Program-made: the position numbers and the translations under genes
DNA from: Flavobacterium sp. UBA7663
GTDB lineage: Bacteria; Bacteroidota; Bacteroidia; Flavobacteriales; Flavobacteriaceae
Reading direction: 5' to 3'
Length of the DNA stretch: 21,339 bases
NCBI RefSeq assembly: GCF_002483315.1
Contig: NZ_DLHR01000025.1
Location: 1-21,339 of the forward strand
The notes under the pieces: model-generated
Database searches by the model: none
Seen by the model: the letters and a program-made list of their open reading frames with translations, nothing else
What the model was told of the DNA's origin: nothing
Shown: piece after piece, positions 5,836-14,302 of the stretch
Layout of the letters: each line of letters begins with the position of its first letter
Numbering within the stretch: position 1 is the first letter of the stretch

Positions 5836-6453
5836 ATGAGTGTAGCTGATAGAAAAGCAAAAGAGAAGGAAGCCTTGAAAGCACTTATTCTAAAAGGGGC
5901 AAAAAAGCTATTTTTAGAAAAAGGAATAGAGCAGACAACTATAAGAAATATAGCCGATGAAATAGACTATAGTGTTGGTACTGTATATGTTTATTTCAAA
6001 GATAAAAATGCAATTTTACATGATTTGCATTCTATTGGTTTTCAAGAATTAGGTGGATACTTTAAAGATTTATTCGAAATTAAAGATCCCATGGAGAGAC
6101 TCCGAAAAATGGGATTTGTTTATATCAAATTTGCACTTGAAAATCAAGAGATGTATGATTTGATGTTTAATGTTAAAGCACCTATGGAATTTTTGGAAAA
6201 TTCTAATAATGAAGATTGGAACGAAGGAGTAGTAACATTTAATCATGTAAAAAATACGATAAAGGAATGTATTGATAAAGGGCATTTCATTGATCACAAT
6301 GTAGAACCCCTATCGTTTATGGTTTGGAGTTTAGTACACGGTATGTGCTGTCTTCAAATTCGTCAAAGAATCTCAGGCGTAAAGTTCACTAATCCAGATA
6401 CAATCCTATATGATGGATACAATGAGTATTTAAAAATAATAGATAAAATGTAG
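5836..6453 (+). CDS. TetR/AcrR-family transcriptional regulator of efflux operon
   Basis: A 205-residue protein. Residues about 12-62 are the TetR DNA-binding domain: ILKGAKKLFLEKGIEQTTIRNIADEIDYSVGTVYVYFKDKNAIL. The remaining helical region is the ligand-binding and dimerisation domain. It is the first gene of the efflux operon, with the outer-membrane channel gene 43 bases downstream. Matching palindromes sit before its own promoter and in the gap after it, so it most likely represses itself and the pump until a pump substrate binds. The inducer cannot be read from sequence. Confidence 0.9.
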   Translation: MSVADRKAKEKEALKALILKGAKKLFLEKGIEQTTIRNIADEIDYSVGTVYVYFKDKNAILHDLHSIGFQELGGYFKDLFEIKDPMERLRKMGFVYIKFALENQEMYDLMFNVKAPMEFLENSNNEDWNEGVVTFNHVKNTIKECIDKGHFIDHNVEPLSFMVWSLVHGMCCLQIRQRISGVKFTNPDTILYDGYNEYLKIIDKM

Positions 6454-6459
6454 TTTTTT

Positions 6460-6486
6460 TTGTTCAATATTTTGAACAATGTTCAA
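6460..6486. promoter_or_regulatory. TetR operator 2/3, overlapping palindromes before the efflux channel gene
   Basis: Two interlocking palindromes share a half-site: TTGTTCAA-TATT-TTGAACAA (6460-6479) and TTGAAC-AAT-GTTCAA (6472-6486). The second contains TGAACAATGTTCA, the same word as operator 1 with two central differences. They fill the gap between tetR and the channel gene and overlap an imperfect -7 box (TATTTTG), so the pump genes may have their own repressible promoter. Confidence 0.6.
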
Positions 6487-6496
6487 TAAGTAAACA

Positions 6497-7840
6497 ATGT
6501 ATATTATGAGAATAGTAATTTTTCTTTTTTTATGTTTTGGGTTAAATAGTTTCTCCCAAAACAAACTTGAAGACTATATCAAAATAGGTCTTCAAAACAA
6601 TGAAATTGTCAAACAACACAATTTTAATATTAACAAGAGTATTTGGGCTTTGAAAGAAGCAAAAAGTCTATTCTACCCCACTACATCATTAAATGCAAAT
6701 TATACAATAGCAGATGGAGGAAGAACCATAGATATTCCGATTGGGGATTTACTCAACCCAGTATATAATACGCTGAATCAGATGACAAATTCTAATGCTT
6801 TTCCAACACTAGAAAATCAATCAGTCTTAATTAATCCAAATAATTTCTATGATGCAAAAATTCATACCACAATGCCTCTTTTGAATTATGAAATTATCTA
6901 TAATAAGAGAATTAAAACCTATCAAAGTGAGCTTCAAAAAGTGGAACTTGACATTTACAAAAGAGAGCTCGTTAAGGAGATCAAGGTTGCTTATTATAAA
7001 TACATTCAGTCCACAGAAGCAATATCAATTTATGAAACCGCTTTACAACTTACTTTAGAAAATCAAAGAGTAAATCAATCTTTATTTAAAAATGAAAAAA
7101 TTAATCGAACTGCTGTATTAAGAAGTGATAATGAAGTAAAACGAATAGCAGCTAAATTAGAAGAAGCCAAACAAAATAGTAAAAACGCTCAAGCGTATTT
7201 TAATTTTCTAATTAATCAAAAATTGGATACTAAAATTGAAATCGATAAAGATAATATTCCAGTTCCAGTTGGTTTTGATTTAGAAAATACAAAAGCAAGA
7301 GAAGAATTGTCGCAACTAAAAACAGCTTCAGAGATAAATACTACACTTTCAAAACTAACACAGTCTTATTGGTTTCCAAAATTAAGTGGTTTTATCGACT
7401 TGGGCTTTCAGGATTTTGATTTTGAAGTCAATAAACAATCACGCTACTATTTTGGAGGTGTTGCCTTAGAGTGGAACATTTTTTCAGGAAATAGAAATAA
7501 GTACAAAGTCAGACAAATTGAAGAAGATGAAAAAAGTATCAATTCTCAAACCGACAATGTAAAACAGCAATTGTTATTACAATATGAGGTATACAGAAAT
7601 AACCTACTCTCAAAAATTGAAATCTACAAGTCAGAGAAAAATCAAAATTTAGCAGCTAAAAAATACAATGATGATGTTTCCAAACTATATAAAGAAGGAC
7701 AAGTCATTTATATAGAAGTCCTAGATGCTCAAAACCAATATATAAACTCACTTCTTAATTCAAACATAGCTTTTTATGAGACTTGGATTGCTTATGCAGA
7801 ATTAGAAAGAGCCAATGCAACTTATACAATTAACTTTTAA
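6497..7840 (+). CDS. TolC-family outer-membrane efflux protein
   Basis: A 447-residue precursor. The N-terminus (MYIMRIVIFLFLCFGLNSFSQ) is a signal peptide with likely cleavage after NSFS. The mature protein has the duplicated TolC pattern of long amphipathic helices broken by strand segments, including VKQHNFNINKSIWALKEAKSLFYP and the repeat-like AKQNSKNAQAYFNFLINQ. The C-terminal half has ALEWNIFSGNRNKYKV and EVLDAQNQYINSLLNSNIAFYETWIAYAELE. These proteins form the trimeric outer-membrane tunnel of a tripartite pump. Starts at 6497 or 6506 are both possible; the latter gives a neater signal peptide. The adaptor gene follows after 12 bases. Confidence 0.9.
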   Translation: MYIMRIVIFLFLCFGLNSFSQNKLEDYIKIGLQNNEIVKQHNFNINKSIWALKEAKSLFYPTTSLNANYTIADGGRTIDIPIGDLLNPVYNTLNQMTNSNAFPTLENQSVLINPNNFYDAKIHTTMPLLNYEIIYNKRIKTYQSELQKVELDIYKRELVKEIKVAYYKYIQSTEAISIYETALQLTLENQRVNQSLFKNEKINRTAVLRSDNEVKRIAAKLEEAKQNSKNAQAYFNFLINQKLDTKIEIDKDNIPVPVGFDLENTKAREELSQLKTASEINTTLSKLTQSYWFPKLSGFIDLGFQDFDFEVNKQSRYYFGGVALEWNIFSGNRNKYKVRQIEEDEKSINSQTDNVKQQLLLQYEVYRNNLLSKIEIYKSEKNQNLAAKKYNDDVSKLYKEGQVIYIEVLDAQNQYINSLLNSNIAFYETWIAYAELERANATYTINF

Positions 7841-7852
7841 AAATTTAAAAAA

Positions 7853-8881
7853 ATGAAAATAAACAATGTAGTAATACTTATCTCGATGATTAGTGTTATG
7901 TCCTGCAACAAGGCAGAAGACAAAATTGAAAATGCAGAAGTTATACCGGTTAAAGTTTTTACATTAAAAAATTCAAGTAGTAATGAAAGTATAATCTCAA
8001 CTGGTCTAATTACAACGGAAAACGAAACAAAACTAGCCTTTAAAGTAGGTGGCGTAATTGATAGAATATATGTTAAAGAAGGGCAATCGTTTAACAAAGG
8101 ACAATTATTAGCAACTCTTAAATTAACCGAAATCGAAGCACAGGTTACACAATCTAAATTAGGTTACGAAAAAAGCAAAAGAGATTACAATAGAGTTTAC
8201 AGTTTACACAAAGACAGTGTTGCTACTTTAGAACAATTGCAGAATTCAAAAACTTTACTTGATATTTCTGAAAAAGCTCTAGAACAAGCCAATTTCAACA
8301 AAAAATATGCCTACATCTATGCAACTTCGTCAGGATTTGTAACTAAAAAAATAGGAAACGAAGGAGAAATCATTCAAGGTGGTTTTCCAGTTCTTGCAAT
8401 TAATGAAAATAATAATCAAAAAAATTGGATTGTAAAAATTGGTGTCTCTGATAGTGATTGGTCTGCAATCAACGAAAATAATAGCTGTAAAATTAAAGCT
8501 AATGGTAAATCCTATTCTGGAATTGTTTCACAAAAAAGTAAAGCAGTAGATAGTAATTCTGGTACTTTTCAAATCGAAATCAAAATTCAAAATGCTACAA
8601 AAGAATTAGCGGTAGGAATGTTCGCCAATGTTACAATCCATGTTTCAAGTAATAAAAACATCAATGCTATTCCATACGATGCAGTTATAGAGGCAAATGG
8701 AAAGAAAGCTTTTGTATTTATTCCAACTTCAGATACAACGGTAAAGAAAATTCCAATTGAAATAGAAAGTTTTAATGATAAAGAAGTAATAGTTGCTAAA
8801 GGACTAGAGAATGCTTCAAGCATTATCATTGGTAATTCTCCATTCCTAAATGAAAAATCAAAAATTAAAATCGTAAAATAA
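7853..8881 (+). CDS. RND efflux periplasmic adaptor subunit (membrane fusion lipoprotein)
   Basis: A 342-residue protein with a lipoprotein signal: hydrophobic residues 6-16, then SVMSC with Cys18 as the lipid-attachment residue. The order of an RND adaptor is visible: a first lipoyl half (FKVGGVIDRIYVKEGQSFNKGQLLATL), a short coiled-coil hairpin (about 90-145), a second lipoyl half (SSGFVTKKIGNEGEIIQGGFPVLAI), then beta-barrel and membrane-proximal domains ending VAKGLENASSIIIGNS. It links the inner-membrane pump to the TolC-like channel. The RND gene starts one base after its stop codon, so translation is probably coupled. Confidence 0.93.
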   Translation: MKINNVVILISMISVMSCNKAEDKIENAEVIPVKVFTLKNSSSNESIISTGLITTENETKLAFKVGGVIDRIYVKEGQSFNKGQLLATLKLTEIEAQVTQSKLGYEKSKRDYNRVYSLHKDSVATLEQLQNSKTLLDISEKALEQANFNKKYAYIYATSSGFVTKKIGNEGEIIQGGFPVLAINENNNQKNWIVKIGVSDSDWSAINENNSCKIKANGKSYSGIVSQKSKAVDSNSGTFQIEIKIQNATKELAVGMFANVTIHVSSNKNINAIPYDAVIEANGKKAFVFIPTSDTTVKKIPIEIESFNDKEVIVAKGLENASSIIIGNSPFLNEKSKIKIVK

Positions 8882-8882
8882 G

Positions 8883-11800
8883 ATGAACCTTACCAATTTT
8901 ACAGTAAAAAATTACCAATTTACCCTAGTGGTATTTATCATGGTAGCCGTTGTTGGTTTTGTTACTTTATTTACAATGCCAAGAGCTGAAGATCCACAAA
9001 TTAATCCTCCATCCTATCCTGTTGTGGTTGTTTATCCAGGTACTAGTCCAAAAGATATGGAGGAATTAGTAGTAAAACCCATTGAAAATAAATTATATGA
9101 ATTGGACAATGTTGACAAAATTGTAACTTCTATTGAAGATGGTTTGGCTATCATTCAAGTTGATTTCAAATATGGTGAGGATGTTGATAATAAATATCAA
9201 GAAGTAATTAGAGAAGTAAATAATTTGCGAAGTGAATTGCCACAGGATATTCACAAAATTGATATTCGTAAAGTAGATCCTTCGGACGTAAATATTTTCC
9301 AAGTAGCCTTAATTTCAGAGAATGCATCCTATAAGAATTTAAAAGACTTAGGCGATGATTTAAAAGAAAAGTTAGAGAAAGTAAAGGAACTAAAAAAAGT
9401 TAAAGTATCTGGAGCACCTGAAGAGACTATTAGAATTGACTTGAAACTCGATAAGATTTCAGAGTTAAAAATCCCATTAAATGTTGTTATCGGAAGTTTA
9501 CAAAGTGAAGCTCTTAACATTCCTGGAGGAAGTTTAGAAGCCGGAAATAAGACATTTAACGTAAAAACCAGTGGAAAGTTTAAAGACATCGAAGACATTG
9601 AAAACACTGTAGTTTACAACGGTAATGGCAAAATTATTACACTAAAAGAAGTAGCCAAAGTAGATTATAAATTAGAAGAAGAAAAGCATATTACCAGACT
9701 AAATGGGCATCGATGTGTGATAGTTTCAGCAGCTCAAAAAGTGGGGGCTAATATTAGCAGCACTCAAAAGAAATCATTACCAATTATTACAGAATTTGAA
9801 AAAACACTACCAAAAAATATCACTTTGGTGAAGAATTTTGACCAAGCTAATAATGTAGCACTTCGTCTTTCTGGATTGGGTGTTGATTTTATCATCGCAT
9901 TAGGTTTAGTATTAATTACTCTTTTACCACTTGGAACTCGTGCCTCTATTGTAGTAATGATTGCCATTCCACTATCATTAGCATTAGGTTTAATCGGTTT
10001 AAATGCTTTTGGATTTTCTCTAAATCAGTTAAGTATTGTTGGATTAGTAGTTTCATTAGGACTTTTAGTTGATGATAGTATTGTTGTGGTTGAAAACATT
10101 GAACGTTGGTTGCGAGAAGGACATACCAAAAGAGAAGCTGCCATAAAAGCTACCAAACAAATTACATTAGCTGTTATAGGTTGTACAGCTACATTAGTAA
10201 TTTCATTTTTGCCCTTATTGTTTTTACCTGCTGGTCCGGGAGAATTCATTCGTGGTTTACCAATGGCTGTGATATGTACCATTTTAGCATCGATGTTGGT
10301 TTCTTTAACATTGGTTCCGTTTTTATCTAGTAGAATTTTAAAAGAGCATCACAATGCTGACGGAAACATTTTTCTACAGTATTTGCAAAAATTCATCAAT
10401 AGAACCTACACCAGATTGATGCACAAAGCTTTGGCAAAACCAATGCTAACATTGATAATTACGGTGGTACTATTTGTTAGTTCGATAACTCTTTTCCCTG
10501 TGATAGGTTTTAAACTTTTTCCTTCATCAGAAAAGCCAATTTTTCTGGTCAACATTAGAATGCCATTACAAACTAGTTTGGAAGAAAGTAAAAGGATAAC
10601 CAAGTTGGTGGAAAGTGATATGGTTAAATATGAAGAAATAAAATACTTCACATCCAACATTGGAAAAGGTAATCCTCAAATTTATTACAATGTACCACAG
10701 CAAGAGGAAAAAAATGATTTTGCGCAACTTTTTGTCCAATTAGAAGATGATGCAAAACCAAAAAGTAAAATTGAATTGATAGAAAAACTTCGTAAACAAT
10801 TCAAAGATTTTCCATTAGCAAAAGTAGAAATCAAAGATTTTGAACAAGGTCCTCCTATTGAAGCTCCAATATCAGTTAGAGTCTTTGGTGATAATTTAGA
10901 CACTTTGAGAAAATTATCATTTGATGTCGAGAAAATCGTAAAATCTAATTCGGGTGCCATCTATGTAAACAATGATTTGAACACGCTGAAAACAGATATA
11001 AAAGTAAATATCAATCGTGAAAAAGCCAGAACTCTGGGTGTTTTTACCTCTGATATTGATAAAACAATTCGATTAGCCGTAGCTGGGATATCTATAGGAA
11101 CCTACACCGATGAAGAAGGAGATGATTTTGAAATTGTTGTTAATACTCCTAAAGGAGATAAAGCAACATTAAATGTTTTAACCAATTTATATGTAAATAA
11201 TGCTATTGGAACACCTATTCCTTTGAAGCAAATTGCAAATATTGAGTTTGTTACCTCTCCAAACAATATCAATCACTTTGATAAAAACCGATTTATTAAA
11301 ATTACAGCTTCTACCAAAGATGGCGTTTTAGCAAATGATGTATTAAAAGATATAGTTCCAAAATTGGATAAACTAAAAATGCCTAAAGGATATTATTACA
11401 AACTATCAGGTGAGGCAGAAAGTGAAGGTGATGCTTTTGGAGGCAACTTCATAACCGTAATCATTTTAACCATTTTCTTATTCATTGCGGTGCTGATACT
11501 ACAATTTAAAACCTTTAAAGGGATTCTGATTGTTCTTTCCGTTATTCCGCTTGGTGTAATTGGAGGTGTAACTATGTTGTGGCTTTCAGGAAACCCTATG
11601 TCGTTTATTGCGATTGTAGGATTTATCGGATTAGCTGGTATTGAAGTGAAAAACTCCATTCTATTAGTTGACTTTACAAATCAACTACGATTGGAAGGAG
11701 TTCCTTTAAATGAAGCTATCGAAAAAGCAGGAGAAATACGCTTTTTACCAGTCGTACTTACTTCACTTACAGCAATTGGTGGGTTAATTCCTTTAGCAAT

Positions 11801-11930
11801 GAATCCTAATCCTCAAATCTCACCATTAGCTTTAGTATTGATTGGAGGTTTAATCAGTTCAACCATTTTATCAAGAATTGTTACTCCAGTAATGTATAAA
11901 CTAATACCGCCAAGTATTGAAAAAGAATAA
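8883..11930 (+). CDS. RND-family efflux pump permease (AcrB/HAE1-like)
   Basis: A 1015-residue inner-membrane transporter, slightly shorter than AcrB (1049). It opens with TM1 (FTLVVFIMVAVVGFVTLF) and MPRAEDPQI, followed by the first periplasmic loop, TM2-6, a second periplasmic loop and TM7-12. The proton-relay residues are intact: Asp397 and Asp398 in TM4 (GLLVDDSIVVVEN) and Lys923 in TM10 (GIEVKNSILLVDF), matching AcrB Asp407, Asp408 and Lys940. It should export substrates using the proton gradient. Its sequence suggests the multidrug/solvent branch, since no Met cluster typical of CusA copper pumps is seen. The substrate is unknown, though the downstream dehydrogenase and thioesterase may be a clue. 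Confidence 0.95.
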   Translation: MNLTNFTVKNYQFTLVVFIMVAVVGFVTLFTMPRAEDPQINPPSYPVVVVYPGTSPKDMEELVVKPIENKLYELDNVDKIVTSIEDGLAIIQVDFKYGEDVDNKYQEVIREVNNLRSELPQDIHKIDIRKVDPSDVNIFQVALISENASYKNLKDLGDDLKEKLEKVKELKKVKVSGAPEETIRIDLKLDKISELKIPLNVVIGSLQSEALNIPGGSLEAGNKTFNVKTSGKFKDIEDIENTVVYNGNGKIITLKEVAKVDYKLEEEKHITRLNGHRCVIVSAAQKVGANISSTQKKSLPIITEFEKTLPKNITLVKNFDQANNVALRLSGLGVDFIIALGLVLITLLPLGTRASIVVMIAIPLSLALGLIGLNAFGFSLNQLSIVGLVVSLGLLVDDSIVVVENIERWLREGHTKREAAIKATKQITLAVIGCTATLVISFLPLLFLPAGPGEFIRGLPMAVICTILASMLVSLTLVPFLSSRILKEHHNADGNIFLQYLQKFINRTYTRLMHKALAKPMLTLIITVVLFVSSITLFPVIGFKLFPSSEKPIFLVNIRMPLQTSLEESKRITKLVESDMVKYEEIKYFTSNIGKGNPQIYYNVPQQEEKNDFAQLFVQLEDDAKPKSKIELIEKLRKQFKDFPLAKVEIKDFEQGPPIEAPISVRVFGDNLDTLRKLSFDVEKIVKSNSGAIYVNNDLNTLKTDIKVNINREKARTLGVFTSDIDKTIRLAVAGISIGTYTDEEGDDFEIVVNTPKGDKATLNVLTNLYVNNAIGTPIPLKQIANIEFVTSPNNINHFDKNRFIKITASTKDGVLANDVLKDIVPKLDKLKMPKGYYYKLSGEAESEGDAFGGNFITVIILTIFLFIAVLILQFKTFKGILIVLSVIPLGVIGGVTMLWLSGNPMSFIAIVGFIGLAGIEVKNSILLVDFTNQLRLEGVPLNEAIEKAGEIRFLPVVLTSLTAIGGLIPLAMNPNPQISPLALVLIGGLISSTILSRIVTPVMYKLIPPSIEKE

Positions 11931-11966
11931 TTATAACATAACAACAAATTTTTAAATAGTATAAAT

Positions 11967-12746
11967 ATGGAAAAATATATAGTAATTACAGGAGCCTCAT
12001 CTGGTATTGGCTTAGAGATGGCAAAAATATTAGCCTCAAAAAATTACAATTTAATTTTAGTGGCCAGAAACTTTGACAGATTACAAAGCATTAAACTTGA
12101 TCTTGAATCAAAATACAGCATCAAAGTAAAAATATTTCGAAAAGACCTATCGCTATCCGCCAATGCTGAAGCTTTGTATCTCGAAATTAAAAAAGAAAAT
12201 CTTGAGGTCGAATATCTTATCAATAATGCTGGAGTTGGAAATTATGGTAATTTTATAGAAACCTCGCTTCAAGAAGAATTGAATATGATTGAACTCAACA
12301 TATCTTCCTTAGTTATACTTACAAAACTTTTCTCTCAAGATATGGTCAAGAGAGGTTCTGGAAGTATTATGAATGTAGCTTCGTTACTTTCCTTTTTACC
12401 ATTTCCTTACTATTCTGTTTATTCAGCCAGTAAATCTTTCGTTTTAGCATTTTCCGAAACTGTAAATGCTGAACTAGAAGGAACTGGTGTCATGGTAAAA
12501 GCGCTTTGTCCTGGTCCAATTGATACTGGTTTTACAACAAATGAAATGACTACAACCAATGCGTATAAAACAAACAAACCCGTTCTTCCTGAAATAGTTG
12601 CTAAAGAAGGAGTTAAATTACTGCTCAATAAAAAGACTAAAAAAATAGTAGGCTTTACGAATTGGTTTATTTCGAATTTACCTCGAATTACTCCTGATTT
12701 TATAATGATGAAAATTAAAAAGAATTTAGCTAGTCAAATAAAATAG
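11967..12746 (+). CDS. Short-chain dehydrogenase/reductase (SDR) family oxidoreductase
   Basis: A 259-residue classical SDR. It has the cofactor motif ITGASSGIG (residues 7-15), an Arg after the second strand (VARNFDRL) that favours NADP(H), the structural NNAGVGNYG motif, the active-site Ser in NVASLLSF, and catalytic Tyr152/Lys156 in YSASK. The CPGPIDTGF segment completes the fold. The sequence resembles the DltE/YqjQ-like SDR subgroup often annotated as ketoacyl or long-chain reductases. It lies 36 bases after the RND gene and 7 bases before the thioesterase, apparently in the same operon. The substrate is unknown; a carbonyl or acyl compound related to the pump is a guess. Confidence 0.9.
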   Translation: MEKYIVITGASSGIGLEMAKILASKNYNLILVARNFDRLQSIKLDLESKYSIKVKIFRKDLSLSANAEALYLEIKKENLEVEYLINNAGVGNYGNFIETSLQEELNMIELNISSLVILTKLFSQDMVKRGSGSIMNVASLLSFLPFPYYSVYSASKSFVLAFSETVNAELEGTGVMVKALCPGPIDTGFTTNEMTTTNAYKTNKPVLPEIVAKEGVKLLLNKKTKKIVGFTNWFISNLPRITPDFIMMKIKKNLASQIK

Positions 12747-12753
12747 AAACAAA

Positions 12754-13191
12754 ATGGAAAACAAAAGATTACAATTACTTCAAAGTTTCATTGGAAAACC
12801 ATTCACAGGAAGTCCATCCCCATACGCCAAATGGCTAAATGGGACGGTAATTTCTGCTGATGAAAGTTCCGTTGCATTTCAATTTGAAGTACGAAAAGAA
12901 ATGACTAATCCAGCTGGAACACTTCACGGTGGTGTTATTTGTGGCATGTTTGATGATTGTATAGGTGTAAACTTTATGATTTTAGGTACAGAAAATTTCT
13001 TTCCAACCATTAATCTGAATGTTGAATTTTTTAGTGCAGTAAAAGAAGGTGACTCAGTAATCGTAAAAACTACTATTATAAAAAAGGGGAAATCTGTAAT
13101 CAATGTAAAAGCAGATATGTTTAGCTCTCAAAGAATTATCGCTTCTGCTACATCAAATCTTGTAATCAGTGAAATGAAGATACCTCATTGA
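12754..13191 (+). CDS. PaaI-family hotdog-fold thioesterase
   Basis: A 145-residue single hotdog domain with the PaaI/YdiI signature NPAGTLHGGVICGMFDDCIG. The HGG turn and the following acidic residue on the central helix are the usual active-site elements of acyl-CoA thioesterases. The tail, SVINVKADMFSSQRIIASATSNLVI, is the standard last strand pair. It should hydrolyse an acyl-CoA or acyl thioester in the cytoplasm. It is the last gene of the efflux operon, 7 bases after the SDR gene and 51 bases before a strong terminator. The acyl substrate cannot be deduced. Confidence 0.88.
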   Translation: MENKRLQLLQSFIGKPFTGSPSPYAKWLNGTVISADESSVAFQFEVRKEMTNPAGTLHGGVICGMFDDCIGVNFMILGTENFFPTINLNVEFFSAVKEGDSVIVKTTIIKKGKSVINVKADMFSSQRIIASATSNLVISEMKIPH

Positions 13192-13242
13192 TATATTTAG
13201 TATTCAAATGAATCAGAATTAACATAGTAAACAATCAAAAAG

Positions 13243-13277
13243 AAAAAGCTTAGTATAACTGATATACTAAGCTTTTT
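13243..13277. terminator. Terminator of the efflux operon
   Basis: AAAAAGCTTAGTATA (13243-13257) pairs perfectly with TATACTAAGCTTTTT (13263-13277) around a 5-base ACTGA loop. The symmetrical A and T ends make it able to act in either direction. Confidence 0.85.
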
Positions 13278-13311
13278 ACATTTTATTTAATACGCTTTCG
13301 CATAAAAATAG

Positions 13312-13407
13312 TAAATTTGTAAAAAATATTCTTTTTCCTTTAAGAACTAAATTTTGTAACACCCCGAGTACACCTCTACCCTCTTTAACCCTTATTAATA
13401 AAAAGAA
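13312..13407 (+). repeat. 96-bp promoter-plus-leader repeat, copy 2
   Basis: Partner of 4204-4299 in the same orientation, gapless, with 86 of 96 bases identical. It begins with TAAATTTG (13312-13319), an exact -7 box, and carries the same C-rich block; 29 bases are identical from 13367 to 13395. Like copy 1 it follows a terminator hairpin. The next plus-strand gene starts 164 bases downstream and has its own weak -7-like box (TACTTTTA, 13506-13513). Within the gene-free stretch 13192-13571 nothing else is recognisable apart from the terminator and a short TTTTGTAATACCCC echo of the repeat at 13552-13565. Confidence 0.65.
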
Positions 13408-13571
13408 AAAAGATATTGTATCGGGAAATAAAAAATCCACCTTAACTATCATTTGATGATGCCAGATGTTTCAAACGAATCACTTATCTTATCGATTTTT
13501 TTTTATACTTTTACAATGTAGCCCTTTCATCTATTTATAAAAAAAACCTTCTTTTGTAATACCCCCTTAAG

Positions 13572-14294
13572 ATGAACGATTACCAAATTATTTTTCAAAA
13601 AAGAGCTACCAACTACCATTATGCCATGCAACAGTTTCCTGAAGCTAGAAAGCATGAATTTGATAACTTATTTTCAGGAATAAATTTTGAAAATGATATT
13701 CATTTGTTAGATGTTCCTTCTGGTGGCGGATACTTACGAAATTATACTCCAAAGAATACAAAAGTTACTTTGGGTGATTTTTCAGAAGGTTTTGCCATTA
13801 ATGAAATTCAATTAGTGACACCTGAAAAATTACCATTTGAATCAAATACTTTTGATGCTGTATTTTCATTGAGTGGTATGCATCACTTAAAAGATGTTCC
13901 TCAGTTTATTAGAGAATGTCTACGGGTTACCAAAACGGGTGGCTCTTTCATTTTTGCTGATGTAAAAAAAGGAAGTAGTGTAGATGTATTTCTCAACGAA
14001 TTTGTAAATACCTACAATTCTTTAGGTCATAAAGGTGATTTTTTTCAAGAAACTTCTTTTGAAGCTTTTACTGATATTCAATCTTGCATTAGCAATTGTC
14101 AATACAAAGAGTATCCTTTTTTATTTGCTAATACCTCAGATATGATTACTTTTTTTAAACTATTTTTTGGACTTGATAAAGCTTCCAATTCTATTATTCA
14201 TGAAGGAATTGAAAATATCTTGGGAATTAAAAACACATCAAAAGGCATAGAAGTAAATTGGGGTTTACTCTTATTTCAATTAAAAAAAGAATAA
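13572..14294 (+). CDS. Class I SAM-dependent methyltransferase
   Basis: A 240-residue Rossmann-type methyltransferase of the Methyltransf_11 kind. Motif I is HLLDVPSGGGYL (Asp47, Gly51-53), where Pro-Ser-Gly-Gly-Gly replaces the commoner GCGxG. Then come TLGDFSEGF, EKLPFESNTFDAVFSLSGMHHLKDVPQFI (motifs III-IV) and RVTKTGGSFIFADV. The C-terminal part, which sets the substrate, has no recognised signature. The spacing to motif IV and the HHLKD segment resemble small-molecule and lipid methyltransferases such as the UbiE group, but the acceptor is unknown. It converges with the next gene across 8 bases, so the two are not co-transcribed. Confidence 0.87.
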   Translation: MNDYQIIFQKRATNYHYAMQQFPEARKHEFDNLFSGINFENDIHLLDVPSGGGYLRNYTPKNTKVTLGDFSEGFAINEIQLVTPEKLPFESNTFDAVFSLSGMHHLKDVPQFIRECLRVTKTGGSFIFADVKKGSSVDVFLNEFVNTYNSLGHKGDFFQETSFEAFTDIQSCISNCQYKEYPFLFANTSDMITFFKLFFGLDKASNSIIHEGIENILGIKNTSKGIEVNWGLLLFQLKKE

Positions 14295-14302
14295 AAATAA
14301 TT

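Noticed and set aside
8883..11930. Several minus-strand open frames inside the RND gene
   Set aside because: They are shadows of a strongly coding frame, with no promoter or family resemblance.
4204..13407. Composite transposon bounded by the repeats
   Set aside because: There is no transposase or integrase gene, no terminal inverted repeats, and both copies look like functional promoters.
13456..13521. Short ATG-initiated 21-codon frame before the methyltransferase gene
   Set aside because: Low-complexity, Phe/Ile-rich composition, overlaps a likely promoter region, and has no sign of conservation.
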